Assembly (NCBI GenBank): GCA_011523825.1
Contig: WTFX01000026.1
Location: 1-64,000 of the forward strand
Direction of reading: 5' to 3'
Length of the DNA: 64,000 nucleotides
Origin: Microthrixaceae bacterium
Lineage (GTDB): Bacteria; Actinomycetota; Acidimicrobiia; Acidimicrobiales; Poriferisodalaceae
A model generated the notes under the pieces. That model worked only from the letters and a program-made list of their open reading frames with translations. It did no database searches and had not been told where the DNA came from. Position 1 is the stretch's first letter, and every line of letters starts with the position of its first letter. Both the position numbers and the translations under genes were made by a program. Of this stretch, positions 39,058-47,814 are shown in pieces.

Positions 39058-40425
39058 CTAGGCCTTGATCCGCCGGAATCGAGCGCCGTGCAGGATGCCG
39101 CCGTAGTAGTTGAAGACCTCGCGGGCGTTGGCGTCGTCGAACGGGTAGTCCGCACCGATCTGGGTGGCGGCGGCGAGTCCGGTCACGAAGCAGGTCTCCT
39201 GGCTGTTCACCAGCGTGTGCGCCCCGCAGTACCAACTGCGGCGCTTGCCCTGGATGAAACGGAACAGCGGCACGAGCAGTGCCACATGACGCACGTCGTG
39301 AACGACGTGCTGGAACCACCAGCGCTTGATGACCTTGGTGTCGTCGATCGGTGAGATCGGGTTGTAGGTCACCAGGCAGGGCTTGTCGGAACCGTAAGCC
39401 CAGGGCTGCTGGTTGTGCATGATGTAGGTGATCTCGTAGTTGTCGGGCCGGGCGCCGTACTGCTCAACGTGATTGGTGCGCGTTCGCAGGCATGCCACCT
39501 CGTCGTCGGGCAGGACCGACGAGTCGGAATGCACCAGCGTGTGGTTGTGCAGCTCGCTCTCGTAGCGGACCGATGAGAGCACGTAGCGCTCCAGCGCCGT
39601 GGGCTTGTCCAGCATCATCAGGGTCTGGTTGGCGTTGGCGGCGAAGATCACCTCGTCGAACGTCTCGCGGACCCCGTCTGCGTCCTCCACCACGACTTCT
39701 GATGCCCCGCGGTACACCTTGCTGACCGGCCGGCTCAGATGGATCTTGTCCCGGAAGTCCGCCGACAGGTGCTCGTAGATGCGCCGCGTGCCTTGGTCCC
39801 AAGTCTGCATGGGCGTCGCCGATTCGATGTCGAAGAACTCGAGATAGCGCGCGAACAGCGCGGCGGGCATGTCGAACACGTTGGTCGCCATCAGGAAGTT
39901 GACGAACATCGGCTTGAGAATCTTGTACCTGAAGTCGGCGGAGAACCCGCCGAGGTTCAGCACTGTCTTCATGCTGACGTAGTTGAAGGGGTTCAGCGCG
40001 TTCAGGAGCTTCGACCGTGCCCGGGTGAGGCGGCCGAAGGAGTGCAGGCGGCGCAGCAGGCGCTGGAAACGCTCAATCTCGTCCTGCAGCTGGTCCTTGA
40101 TGTCGGAGTCGAAGTCGTGGGCGTACCTGCGGCCTTGGTACTTCACGCTGTAGTTGAACTTGGTGTCGAACAGCTCGATGCCGAAGCGCTCCAGCAGCAG
40201 CAGGACGTGGTCGTAGACCGATGGAATGAGCGCTGTGACCGAGATGTCGAACGGGATCGATGTGCCGTCGTCCTGGGGCATGTCGGCGGTGAACGCATTG
40301 CCGCCGAGGCGATCGTTGGCCTCGAACAGCCGGAAGTCGAACCGGTCAGGATGATGTGCCAGCGCCCACGCTGCGCCCAGCCCCGACATGCCGCCGCCGA
40401 TGATTGCGATCCTGCGCTGTGTCAT
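39058..40425 (-). CDS. FAD/NAD-dependent oxidoreductase (COG2907-like, amine-oxidase fold)
   Basis: 455 residues. N-terminal dinucleotide fold RRIAIIGGGMSGLGAAWALAHH (residues 4-25) with FEANDRLGGNAFT (about 34-46), and the C-terminal FAD segment CFVTGLAAATQIGADYPFDDANAREVFNYYGG. The family is often next to cyclopropane synthase and DUF1365 genes and linked to unusual lipids or carotenoid-like chemistry. Here those partners are absent and the gene is alone between the ligase gene and a tRNA. Substrate unknown. Confidence 0.82.
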   Translation of the reverse strand: MTQRRIAIIGGGMSGLGAAWALAHHPDRFDFRLFEANDRLGGNAFTADMPQDDGTSIPFDISVTALIPSVYDHVLLLLERFGIELFDTKFNYSVKYQGRRYAHDFDSDIKDQLQDEIERFQRLLRRLHSFGRLTRARSKLLNALNPFNYVSMKTVLNLGGFSADFRYKILKPMFVNFLMATNVFDMPAALFARYLEFFDIESATPMQTWDQGTRRIYEHLSADFRDKIHLSRPVSKVYRGASEVVVEDADGVRETFDEVIFAANANQTLMMLDKPTALERYVLSSVRYESELHNHTLVHSDSSVLPDDEVACLRTRTNHVEQYGARPDNYEITYIMHNQQPWAYGSDKPCLVTYNPISPIDDTKVIKRWWFQHVVHDVRHVALLVPLFRFIQGKRRSWYCGAHTLVNSQETCFVTGLAAATQIGADYPFDDANAREVFNYYGGILHGARFRRIKA

Positions 40426-40453
40426 CGTGCTCCCACCGCTCAGGATGCCTCAG

Positions 40454-40527
40454 CGCGCTTGCAGGGATTCGAACCCCGAACCTTCTGATCCGTAGTCAGA
40501 TGCTCTGTCCAATTGAGCTACAAGCGC
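40454..40527 (-). tRNA. tRNA-Arg (anticodon ACG)
   Basis: On the minus strand GCGCTTG opens and CAAGCGC closes the acceptor stem, discriminator G, no CCA encoded. The anticodon loop is CTACGGA between TCTGA and TCAGA, anticodon ACG; the T-loop is GGTTCGAATCC. The A34 must be deaminated to inosine, the job of TadA (gene at 14650). Confidence 0.95.
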
Positions 40528-40612
40528 TGGTTGCCACTGGCCAGGCTGGGAGGCCCGTCGGCGCCCGAACAGTCTAGGAGAGTGTGTCCGCGGGGCTTCA
40601 AGCGGATTCGCG

Positions 40613-41929
40613 TCACGAAGCCGGATCGCCGTCGAATTCGCTGGATGCGGCCATCGAACCGGCGGCCCGGGCGACGTCGGCTGGCGTGCGGTTGAGTGCT
40701 GCGGCTGCAGCAGCGACGTCGTCCCACTCGGGCTTGCTGCGGTGCGGACCGTGCTTGACGCGGATGGCGTGCCCGCCGACATCGACCGTCGACGTGTGCC
40801 GTTCGAGAGCTGTGCGCACGACGGTGCGGGCCCGCAGTCCGAGCGTGCCGGTGAGCTGCGCTGCCAGGTCGGCCAGCCGCGTGACGTCGGCGGGCTCGCA
40901 CAGCACCGTCAGCGTGTACGCCGGACGGCCCTTCTTCATCACGATCGGGACGGCCCACACATCCAGCGCGCCAGCGCCGAGCAGCGCATCGATCGCGTGT
41001 CCCAGCACCTCGCCGGAGACATCATCCAGATTCGTCGCCAGCTCCACCAGCTCGGTCGTGCTGCCGGCTCCCGGCACGGCAGCCAGGGCAGCGGTCAACG
41101 AGGTCGCCTGCTCGTCTCGGGCGACGGTGCCGATCAGCACGCCGGTGACGTTGGGGCGGCCCGGCAGCTCACGGGTACCGGCACCGAAACCGGAGCTGGC
41201 GATGGTCATGGCCGGAGCCGCGCCGAAGTGACCGGCCAGGGCTGCAACGATGGCGGCTCCGGTGGGCGTGGTGAGCTCCCGGTCGATGTCCACACCGACG
41301 ATCGGCCGGTCGGCGAGCAGGTTCACTACGGCCGGCGGCGGGTTCGGCAGCACGCCGTGGGCGGCATTGATCGTGCCCTTGCCCACCGCGACCGGTCCGC
41401 AGCACACGGCATCGACGCTGAGCGATTCAAGCGCGGCGCACACACCCACGATGTCCACGATGGCGTCGAGCGCACCGACCTCGTGGAAGTGGACCTCGTC
41501 GGCCGGCACCCCGTGTACCTGGCCTTCCGCGACTGCCAGCGCTTCGAACACCGCAAGTGCGCGGCCGCGGACCCGATCGACCAGCGGTGCGGCTTCCAGC
41601 AGCGACCGGATGTCGCGCCAGCGGCGATGGTGATGTTCCTCGGGTGCATCGACGATGGCGCGAGTTGCGGCGAGCTCATTCCTGGTCACCCGCTCGCTGC
41701 CGAGCTGCCAGCCGTCAAGGCCCAGCGTCTGCAACTGCGCCGTCACGTAGCTCAGGTCCGCGCCCGCATCCAGCAACGCGCCCAGTGCCATGTCGCCGGC
41801 AATGCCCGAGATCGGGTCGAACCAGGCCACCGTGTTGCCCGACAGTTCGCGTCCCGCGGGCGCAGCGATCCCGGCCGGCGCAGGACGCGGCTCGACAACG
41901 GGCGCGCCGGCGCCGTGGCTGTCGTGCAT
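40613..41929 (-). CDS. larC: Nickel-pincer cofactor biosynthesis protein LarC
   Basis: 438 residues from ATG 41929, whose first base is shared with the larB stop (TGATG). Signatures: VAWFDPISGIAGDMALGALLDAGAD (about 34-58), EVHFHEVGALDAIVDIVG (about 140-157) and ELATNLDDVSGEVLGHAIDALLGAGALDVW (about 305-334), then KKGRPAYTLTVLCEP. LarC inserts nickel into the pyridinium bis-thiocarboxylate made by LarB and LarE. In several bacteria larC needs a programmed frameshift; here it is one intact frame. Neither larE nor larA is in the window. Confidence 0.93.
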   Translation of the reverse strand: MHDSHGAGAPVVEPRPAPAGIAAPAGRELSGNTVAWFDPISGIAGDMALGALLDAGADLSYVTAQLQTLGLDGWQLGSERVTRNELAATRAIVDAPEEHHHRRWRDIRSLLEAAPLVDRVRGRALAVFEALAVAEGQVHGVPADEVHFHEVGALDAIVDIVGVCAALESLSVDAVCCGPVAVGKGTINAAHGVLPNPPPAVVNLLADRPIVGVDIDRELTTPTGAAIVAALAGHFGAAPAMTIASSGFGAGTRELPGRPNVTGVLIGTVARDEQATSLTAALAAVPGAGSTTELVELATNLDDVSGEVLGHAIDALLGAGALDVWAVPIVMKKGRPAYTLTVLCEPADVTRLADLAAQLTGTLGLRARTVVRTALERHTSTVDVGGHAIRVKHGPHRSKPEWDDVAAAAAALNRTPADVARAAGSMAASSEFDGDPAS

Positions 41930-42750
41930 CACCCCGTGCCGCCGTCGGAGCGGGCCGCCGAGTCCAAGATGCGCATGGCCGCCATGGCTGCTCCGAAACC
42001 GTTGTCGATGCCCACCACGGTGATGCCCGCCGCGCATGACGCGTGCATGGCCAGCAGCGCCGTCACGCCGTCGAGCGCGGCGCCGTAGCCGGCGCTGGTC
42101 GGCACAGCGATGACCGGCGCCGAGGTGACGCCCGCAACCGCCGTGGCCAGAGCCCCCTCCATCCCGGCCACCACGATGACGACCTCCGCCGACGCCAGCG
42201 TGTCGATCTCGGCCAGGAAGCGATGGAGTCCCGCGAGGCCGATGTCAGTCACCGCCCCGGCATCGACGCCGAATGCCCCGAGCACCGCCGCCGCTTCGGC
42301 TGCCACCGGTCCGTCCGACGTGCCTGCCGAGGCCACGACCACCCGATCGGAACGCTCCGCGGCGGCGCGCCACACCACGGTTGCCAAGTCGGTCGAGAGC
42401 ATTCCTGGGCCGTCTGCCGAGTCGGGCTCCCGGTCGGCTGGACGATGCACCACGCCATCGGGGCACGCAGCCAGTGCCGCTGCGGCCTGATCGGAGTTTG
42501 CCCGGGTCAGCAGCACCGGCCCGGATCCGCCGCTCAGCATCTCGGCCACGATGCGCGCGCACTGGCTGGGCGACTTGCCCGGCCCGTACACCGCCTCGGG
42601 ATGGCCCGTGCGCAGCGTCCGGTGATGGTCGATGCGGGCGCCGGCGATGTCCGCATACGGCAGCCGGCGCAGCCGCGCCAGCGCGTCGTCGGCACTCATT
42701 GTCCCGTCACGAACCTCTGCCAGCAATCCGGCGAGCTGTTCAGCGTCCAT
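41929..42750 (-). CDS. larB: Nickel-pincer cofactor biosynthesis protein LarB
   Basis: 273 residues from ATG 42750. N-terminal part: PYADIAGARIDHHRTLRTGHPEAVYGPGKSPSQC (about 31-64). C-terminal PurE-like carboxylase domain with VVASAGTSDGPVAAEAA (about 140-156), VVIVVAGMEGALATAVAGVTSAPVIAVPTSAGYGA (about 200-235). LarB carboxylates and hydrolyses nicotinic acid adenine dinucleotide to start the nickel-pincer cofactor. It is translationally coupled to larC. Divergent from pheA with about 66 bases between. Confidence 0.93.
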   Translation of the reverse strand: MDAEQLAGLLAEVRDGTMSADDALARLRRLPYADIAGARIDHHRTLRTGHPEAVYGPGKSPSQCARIVAEMLSGGSGPVLLTRANSDQAAAALAACPDGVVHRPADREPDSADGPGMLSTDLATVVWRAAAERSDRVVVASAGTSDGPVAAEAAAVLGAFGVDAGAVTDIGLAGLHRFLAEIDTLASAEVVIVVAGMEGALATAVAGVTSAPVIAVPTSAGYGAALDGVTALLAMHASCAAGITVVGIDNGFGAAMAAMRILDSAARSDGGTG

Positions 42751-42816
42751 CGCCTGCCGTTCTACCCGCCGCGGCACGGGGTTCGGTGCCCGCGGCACGG
42801 TGCGTATCCTGCCCCG

Positions 42817-43794
42817 ATGGCTGCTGCCGCTGCACCCCCGGGCACCCTTGCCCTCTCATCGTCGACCCGCATCGGGTACATGGGCCCGCGCGGCACCTTT
42901 ACCGAGGCTGCGCTGGCGACCCAGCCCGACCTGTCGCAATGCACGCCTGTCCCGCTCATCTCGGTGCCCGAGGTGCTCTCGGCGCTCGACGACGGCGCAG
43001 TCGACTACGGCTTCGTGCCGGTGGAGAACGCCATCGAAGGCGCGGTCAACGTCACGCAGGACGCGCTGGCGTTCGACTTCGACTTCCTCATCCAGCGAGA
43101 AGTGGTGGTGAACGTCCAGCTCGATCTGATGGCGCTGCCGGGCACCGCCACTGCCGATGACCTGACGGCAATCCACACCGTGCTGTCCTTCCCGGTGGCC
43201 ATCGCCCAGTGCCGTGCGTTCCTGCACACCCAGCTGCCCGATGCCGAGATCGAGGCGGCCACCTCGACCGCCCTCGCGGCCCGGCGCATCGGCGAAGAAC
43301 AGCTCACCGGCGTCGCGGCCATTGCCAGCCCCACCGCCGCAGAGATCTACGGGCTGGAAACGGTCGCAGCCGGCATCGAGGACCATCGCGAGAACCAGAC
43401 ACGCTTCCTGCTGCTGGCCAAGAACCAGGTGCCCCCGGCCAGCGGCAACGACAAGACCAGCATCGTGGTGTTCCAGCAGCAGAACGAGCCGGGCAGCCTG
43501 CTCGGAATCCTCATGGAGTTCGAGGCCCGGCGCATCGATCTCTCGCGGCTCGAATCGCGCCCCACCCGCCGCGGCCTCGGCGAGTACTGCTTTCTGCTGG
43601 ATTTCGAGGGTCACATCTCCGATGAAGTCGTCGCTGATTGCTTGCGCGCACTCAAGATGAAGCAGCGCGACGTCAAGTTCCTGGGCTCATTCCCGGCCGC
43701 CAACGGCAACTCGTCGGGCCGCGAACCGATCAGCGAGGAAGCCTGGACGTCATCCGATGACTGGCTGAAGTCGCTGCGCCGCCTCATCGGTTGA
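42817..43794 (+). CDS. pheA: Prephenate dehydratase
   Basis: 325 residues from ATG 42817. Catalytic domain about residues 18-200: IGYMGPRGTFTEAAL, PVENAIEGAVNVTQDAL, and the T-R-F motif ENQTRFLLLA (about 193-202). Regulatory ACT domain about 212-285: NEPGSLLGILMEFEARRIDLSRLESRPTRRGLGEYCFLLDFEGH, with the ESRP motif that senses phenylalanine. It converts prephenate to phenylpyruvate. Two small genes follow with 9- and 3-base gaps in one probable operon. Confidence 0.95.
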   Translation: MAAAAAPPGTLALSSSTRIGYMGPRGTFTEAALATQPDLSQCTPVPLISVPEVLSALDDGAVDYGFVPVENAIEGAVNVTQDALAFDFDFLIQREVVVNVQLDLMALPGTATADDLTAIHTVLSFPVAIAQCRAFLHTQLPDAEIEAATSTALAARRIGEEQLTGVAAIASPTAAEIYGLETVAAGIEDHRENQTRFLLLAKNQVPPASGNDKTSIVVFQQQNEPGSLLGILMEFEARRIDLSRLESRPTRRGLGEYCFLLDFEGHISDEVVADCLRALKMKQRDVKFLGSFPAANGNSSGREPISEEAWTSSDDWLKSLRRLIG

Positions 43795-43803
43795 GCGCCG
43801 CTG

Positions 43804-44583
43804 ATGCGCCCCGACGCCGACCAGCCGGCTGAGTTCCCCCGTTCGGCGAACTACGACCCAGATTGGGTCCTCGACAACATGATGGGACCCCATGCGCTGT
43901 GGCTCACCGAGTCCCTCGCCGCAGCGATGGGGCTCAGCCCGGACATGCGTGTCCTGGACTTGGGCTGCGGCCGGGCGCTGAGCTCGATCTTCCTGGCCAA
44001 GGAATTCGGCGTGCAGGTGTGGGCGACCGATCTGTGGATCGACGCCAGCGAGAACTACCGCCGGATCTGCGCCGCCGGCGTCGAGGACCGGGTGTTTCCC
44101 ATCGGGGCCGAAGCACACGCACTGCCCTTTGCCGAGGGGTTCTTCGACGCCATGGTGAGCATCGACGCGTTTCACTACTTCGGCACCGACGACCTCTACC
44201 TGGAGAGTCACCTGGCCGGGCTGGTCACGGCAGGCGGCCAGCTCGGCATCGTGGTTCCGGGACTGGTCGAAGAACTGGCCTCAACCGAGCCGCCGGAGCA
44301 TCTCCGGCGCTACTGGGAGCCCGCGTTCTTCAGCTTCCACAGCCCGGCGTGGTGGAAGCGTCACTGGGAACGCAGCGGGATGGTGACCGTCGAGCTCGCC
44401 GACCTCGCACCGGACGGGTGGAGGCACTGGATGCAGTCAGACCTGATGTGGTCCGAGCGGCTCAACAAGCCCGCTGACGAGGCGGACATGCTCGCACTCG
44501 ATGCCGGGCGAACCCTGGGACTCGTCCGCATGGTTGCCCGCCGCAACGAACGGCCGCCAGTTCGCCCCGATGAATTGGAGTAA
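43804..44583 (+). CDS. Class I SAM-dependent methyltransferase
   Basis: 259 residues. SAM-binding motif I VLDLGCGRALSSIFLAKEFG (about 51-70), acidic motif VWATDLWID (about 73-81), and motif DAMVSIDAFHYFGTDDLYLESHLAGLVTAGGQLGIVVPGL (about 115-155). The ending is Trp- and His-rich. A substrate cannot be inferred. It lies 9 bases after pheA and 3 bases before an SRPBCC gene. Confidence 0.85.
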   Translation: MRPDADQPAEFPRSANYDPDWVLDNMMGPHALWLTESLAAAMGLSPDMRVLDLGCGRALSSIFLAKEFGVQVWATDLWIDASENYRRICAAGVEDRVFPIGAEAHALPFAEGFFDAMVSIDAFHYFGTDDLYLESHLAGLVTAGGQLGIVVPGLVEELASTEPPEHLRRYWEPAFFSFHSPAWWKRHWERSGMVTVELADLAPDGWRHWMQSDLMWSERLNKPADEADMLALDAGRTLGLVRMVARRNERPPVRPDELE

Positions 44584-44586
44584 GGG

Positions 44587-45105
44587 ATGAATCAGACCTC
44601 CCAACCACTTGGCGAGATCGTCCGTCACGGCGACGGCACCACGAGCCTGCGCTTCGAACGCCAGCTGGCGCGTCCGCCCGAGCGGGTATGGCGGGCGCTC
44701 ACCGAGAGCGGCCAGCTCCGGCACTGGATGCCGTGCGACATCGTCGGGCCTCGGGAAGAAGGAGCCGAGGTCGCCGCCCCGTTCTGGGATGACGTTGTTG
44801 CCAAGTACGGCATCGAGGACACGGTGCTCGCCGGTCGCATCGTCACTTGGCGCCCGCCCAGGTCCTTCGCCTGGGAATGGGACGACGAGCTGCTCACCTA
44901 CCACCTTGAGCCGACACCGACCGGCACGCAGCTCAAGCTGAACGTCGATCTCGGAAGCAAAGGCCCAGACGTGCATCTCGTGGCCGCGGGCTATCACGTC
45001 TGCCTGGACCAACTGTGCGCTCTGGTCGACACCGGCGAGGCACCGCCGTTCATCGACGCCGACCCAAGCCAGTACGAAGCCCGCTACGCCGAGCTCGCTG
45101 GGTAG
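44587..45105 (+). CDS. SRPBCC/AHSA1-like domain protein
   Basis: 172 residues of the START/Bet v1-like fold: TTSLRFERQLARPPERVWRALTESGQLRHWMPCDIVG (about 17-54) is the classic AHSA1 start, with the hydrophobic pocket part SFAWEWDDELLTYHLEPTPTGTQLKLNVDLG (about 95-125). Members bind hydrophobic ligands or act as small stress-related enzymes; function here unknown. Start ATG 44587 follows AGTAAGGG. It converges with the flavoprotein gene, 24 bases between stops. Confidence 0.85.
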   Translation: MNQTSQPLGEIVRHGDGTTSLRFERQLARPPERVWRALTESGQLRHWMPCDIVGPREEGAEVAAPFWDDVVAKYGIEDTVLAGRIVTWRPPRSFAWEWDDELLTYHLEPTPTGTQLKLNVDLGSKGPDVHLVAAGYHVCLDQLCALVDTGEAPPFIDADPSQYEARYAELAG

Positions 45106-45129
45106 TACGCGGCGAGGAGCCGCTGTCGG

Positions 45130-46593
45130 CTACACCCAGGGGCAGTTGGAGTTGCGGTCGCCGAAGGTGCCGCCGGTGCGGTAGCGGTCGAGGGTGAACG
45201 GCTTGAGCTCGTCGGGCTTGTCGCCGTGCACCATCATCTCGGCGGTGAGCTTGCCCACGCCGATCATCTTGAAGCCGTGGTTGGAGTCGGCAATCACCCA
45301 GGCGTTGTCGGCCACGTAGTCGAACACCGGCACGTTGTCGGGGGTGAACGCCCCGATGCCGCCGTTGCGGCGTTCCTTGAAGTACGGCCGCAGATCCTCG
45401 AGGCGCTTGAACAGCATGCCGAGCGTGGCGCAGTAGTAATCCGCGAACCACTCCTCGGCCTGGTACTCGTCGTTCAGGTGGCCGTACGGCTCCACGGCGG
45501 CTCTCGGCCCGATCTTGACCGGGATCGTCCCGCCCTGCAGCCCGGGCGCGCCCACCCGCTCCGCTGCGTAACGGGTGTAGGTGTAGAAGTGGTCTTTGAG
45601 GAACCGGCCGTCGGGTGAGTACACCGGGGTGTTCATCAGCTCCACGTGCAGCACCGGCGAGTCCTTGTGCTGGGCGGTGCGGAAGTCGACGCCGGGGGGC
45701 AGCAGGACCTCGCCTTCCAGCAGCCGCCAGTAGGTCCACATGTCCATCTGTTCCTCGACGTGACCGTCGGGATACACCACGTCGAGGTGGCTGGGGCCGC
45801 CCAGCCACTCCCAGTGCGTCGGCGTCCACGCCCCCGCACCCACCACGACCTGCTCACACGCGATCGACCCCTGAGTGGTCTCGACCGCGGTGACCGAGCC
45901 TGAGTTGTCGAACTCATAGCCGGTCACGGTGGCGCCGTACACCCGCTGCACGCCCCATTGCCGGCACTTCTGGTCCAAGCCCCACACCGCCAGGTGGGTG
46001 CCGGCGTAGCCGGAGCGATGCTCGTGCAGCACCACGTCGCAGTTCTCGGTCTTGAAGTCGGGCCACAGGTTGGTGAGAAAGGCCCGGGCCTCGGCGCCCG
46101 TATAGACGTCGGAGGGGTACCCGCTGGCCGCTTGGGACGCCTGCAGCTTGAGGTAGTCGTCGGTCTGGTTTGCCTCGCCGACGGACACGTAGCCGACCTG
46201 CTGGAAGCCGAAGTTCACGGGATCGGATTCCCACACCTCCACGCTGGCTCGCAGGATCGCGTGCAGCGGACCGGTCATGTACATGTTGCGGACGCAGCCG
46301 CACGCCAGCCCGGTGGCGCCCGCCCCCGGACCCTGCTTGTCAATCAGCACCACGTCGCTGCCCGAACCCTTGCCGGTGCGCTCGAGGTACATGGCCAGGT
46401 GGTAGGCGCTCGACAGGCCGTGCACGCCGGCGCCCACCACCACGAACCGAGCGTGGGGCGGCAGCGGCACCGCGTCGAACACCGGGATGGCGGCCGGGTT
46501 GATTGCCTGGCCTTCCACCTCTGGCGGCAGGGGCCGGTTGGCGAACGGGTACCACTGGTTGTGCCCCGTCGGATTGGGAATGGTCTCGGTCAT
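45130..46593 (-). CDS. FAD-dependent oxidoreductase (DAO family), last gene of the hut operon
   Basis: 487 residues. After about 45 N-terminal residues comes the FAD fold FVVVGAGVHGLSSAYHLAMY (about 50-69) and GPGAGATGLACGCVRNMYMTG (about 88-108). CEQVVVGAGAWT and the C-terminal NAWVIADSNHGFKMIGVGKLTAEMM complete the D-amino-acid/sarcosine-oxidase-like architecture. It begins 42 bases after hutI, same strand, so is probably co-transcribed. It might oxidise an N-methylated or D-form amino acid that feeds the histidine pathway; this is inference from position. Confidence 0.85.
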   Translation of the reverse strand: MTETIPNPTGHNQWYPFANRPLPPEVEGQAINPAAIPVFDAVPLPPHARFVVVGAGVHGLSSAYHLAMYLERTGKGSGSDVVLIDKQGPGAGATGLACGCVRNMYMTGPLHAILRASVEVWESDPVNFGFQQVGYVSVGEANQTDDYLKLQASQAASGYPSDVYTGAEARAFLTNLWPDFKTENCDVVLHEHRSGYAGTHLAVWGLDQKCRQWGVQRVYGATVTGYEFDNSGSVTAVETTQGSIACEQVVVGAGAWTPTHWEWLGGPSHLDVVYPDGHVEEQMDMWTYWRLLEGEVLLPPGVDFRTAQHKDSPVLHVELMNTPVYSPDGRFLKDHFYTYTRYAAERVGAPGLQGGTIPVKIGPRAAVEPYGHLNDEYQAEEWFADYYCATLGMLFKRLEDLRPYFKERRNGGIGAFTPDNVPVFDYVADNAWVIADSNHGFKMIGVGKLTAEMMVHGDKPDELKPFTLDRYRTGGTFGDRNSNCPWV

Positions 46594-46635
46594 GGCTGTT
46601 GCTCTTTCTGGTCTTGCTGGTCTATCGATGTCGGA

Positions 46636-47814
46636 TCATGCCGGGCTGTCGGCGGGTGGGAGCCGGTAGTCGGCGCCCAAGGTCCGCCAGATCAAGGGGA
46701 CGCCGGGCCGGTAGGCCAGGTGGTACCGGCTGGGTGCGTCCAGGATGGTCACGTGAGCCGGACTGCCGTTGGTGAGCCGCCCAACGTCAGTCCGGCCCAG
46801 CGCGACTGCTCCGCCGACCGTCACTGCGGCGACGGCTTCGTCGATCGTCATGCCCATGTCGCGCACCGCCATCGCAATGCAGAACGAGATGGACGTGGTG
46901 TAGCTGGAACCGGGGTTGCAGTTCGAGGCCATCGCCACCTTGACCCCGGCGTCAATCGCCCGCCGGGCATCGGGGTAGGGCTGGCGGGTGGAGAAGTCGG
47001 TGGCCGGCAAGAACGTGGCCACGGTGTCGCTACCGGCCAAGGCCTCGATGTCGTCTTCGGAGAGGTAGGTGCAGTGGTCGACCGACGAGCAGCCCAGCTC
47101 GACGGCGAGCTGCACGCCCGGTCCGTGGCCGAGCTGATTGCCATGCACGCGCAGACCCAGCCCCGCAGCCCGACCGGCTTCGAGCACTGCCCGGGACTGC
47201 TCGACGTTGAACGCGCCGGTCTCGCAGAACACGTCGATCCAGCGGACACGGTCCTTGACTGCCTCCAGCATCGGCCCGCACACCAGGTCGATGTAGTCGT
47301 CGGCTCGCCCGTGGTACTCGTGCGGCAGCAGGTGGGCGCCCAGGAAGGTGGCTTCGGGCGTGACGTCGGCGGCCAGCGAGGCCAGTTCGATCTCGGACTC
47401 CAGTGAGAGGCCGTAGCCGGTCTTGATCTCCACCGTGGTGGTGCCGGCCCGGTGCACCTCGGCCAGCCGCTGATCGAGCGAGGCCGCCAGTGCGTCGCGG
47501 CCCGCGCTGCGCGTGGCCTCGGTGGTGACCCGGATGCCGCCGCCGTCATAGGGCTCGCCAGCCATCCGCCGGGTGAACTCCTCGGCTCGATCGCCGGCGA
47601 ACACCAGGTGGGAGTGGGAGTCGACGAAGCCGGGCAGCACGCACCGGCCGCCGGCGTCGAGGCGCTCATCGGCGACCGCGCCCGTGGGGCCCACGGCCAC
47701 CACCGTGTCGCCGTCGATGACCAGCGACGCGTCGGTCACGATGCCGAGCGGGCCGTCGCCCAGCTCGGGATCGTTGGTCACCAGCTCGGCGATGTTGTCG
47801 ATCACGAGGGTCAT
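46636..47814 (-). CDS. hutI: Imidazolonepropionase
   Basis: 392 residues. Amidohydrolase metal motif GFVDSHSHLVFAGDRAEEFTRRMAG (about 61-85), VEIKTGYGLSLESEIE (about 127-142), LRVHGNQLGHGPG (about 221-233), SVDHCTYLSEDDIEALA (about 242-258) and a late NPGSSYTTSISFCIAMA. It opens imidazolone-5-propionate to N-formimidoyl-L-glutamate, third step of histidine breakdown. The start overlaps the hutF stop by 4 bases. Confidence 0.95.
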   Translation of the reverse strand: MTLVIDNIAELVTNDPELGDGPLGIVTDASLVIDGDTVVAVGPTGAVADERLDAGGRCVLPGFVDSHSHLVFAGDRAEEFTRRMAGEPYDGGGIRVTTEATRSAGRDALAASLDQRLAEVHRAGTTTVEIKTGYGLSLESEIELASLAADVTPEATFLGAHLLPHEYHGRADDYIDLVCGPMLEAVKDRVRWIDVFCETGAFNVEQSRAVLEAGRAAGLGLRVHGNQLGHGPGVQLAVELGCSSVDHCTYLSEDDIEALAGSDTVATFLPATDFSTRQPYPDARRAIDAGVKVAMASNCNPGSSYTTSISFCIAMAVRDMGMTIDEAVAAVTVGGAVALGRTDVGRLTNGSPAHVTILDAPSRYHLAYRPGVPLIWRTLGADYRLPPADSPA

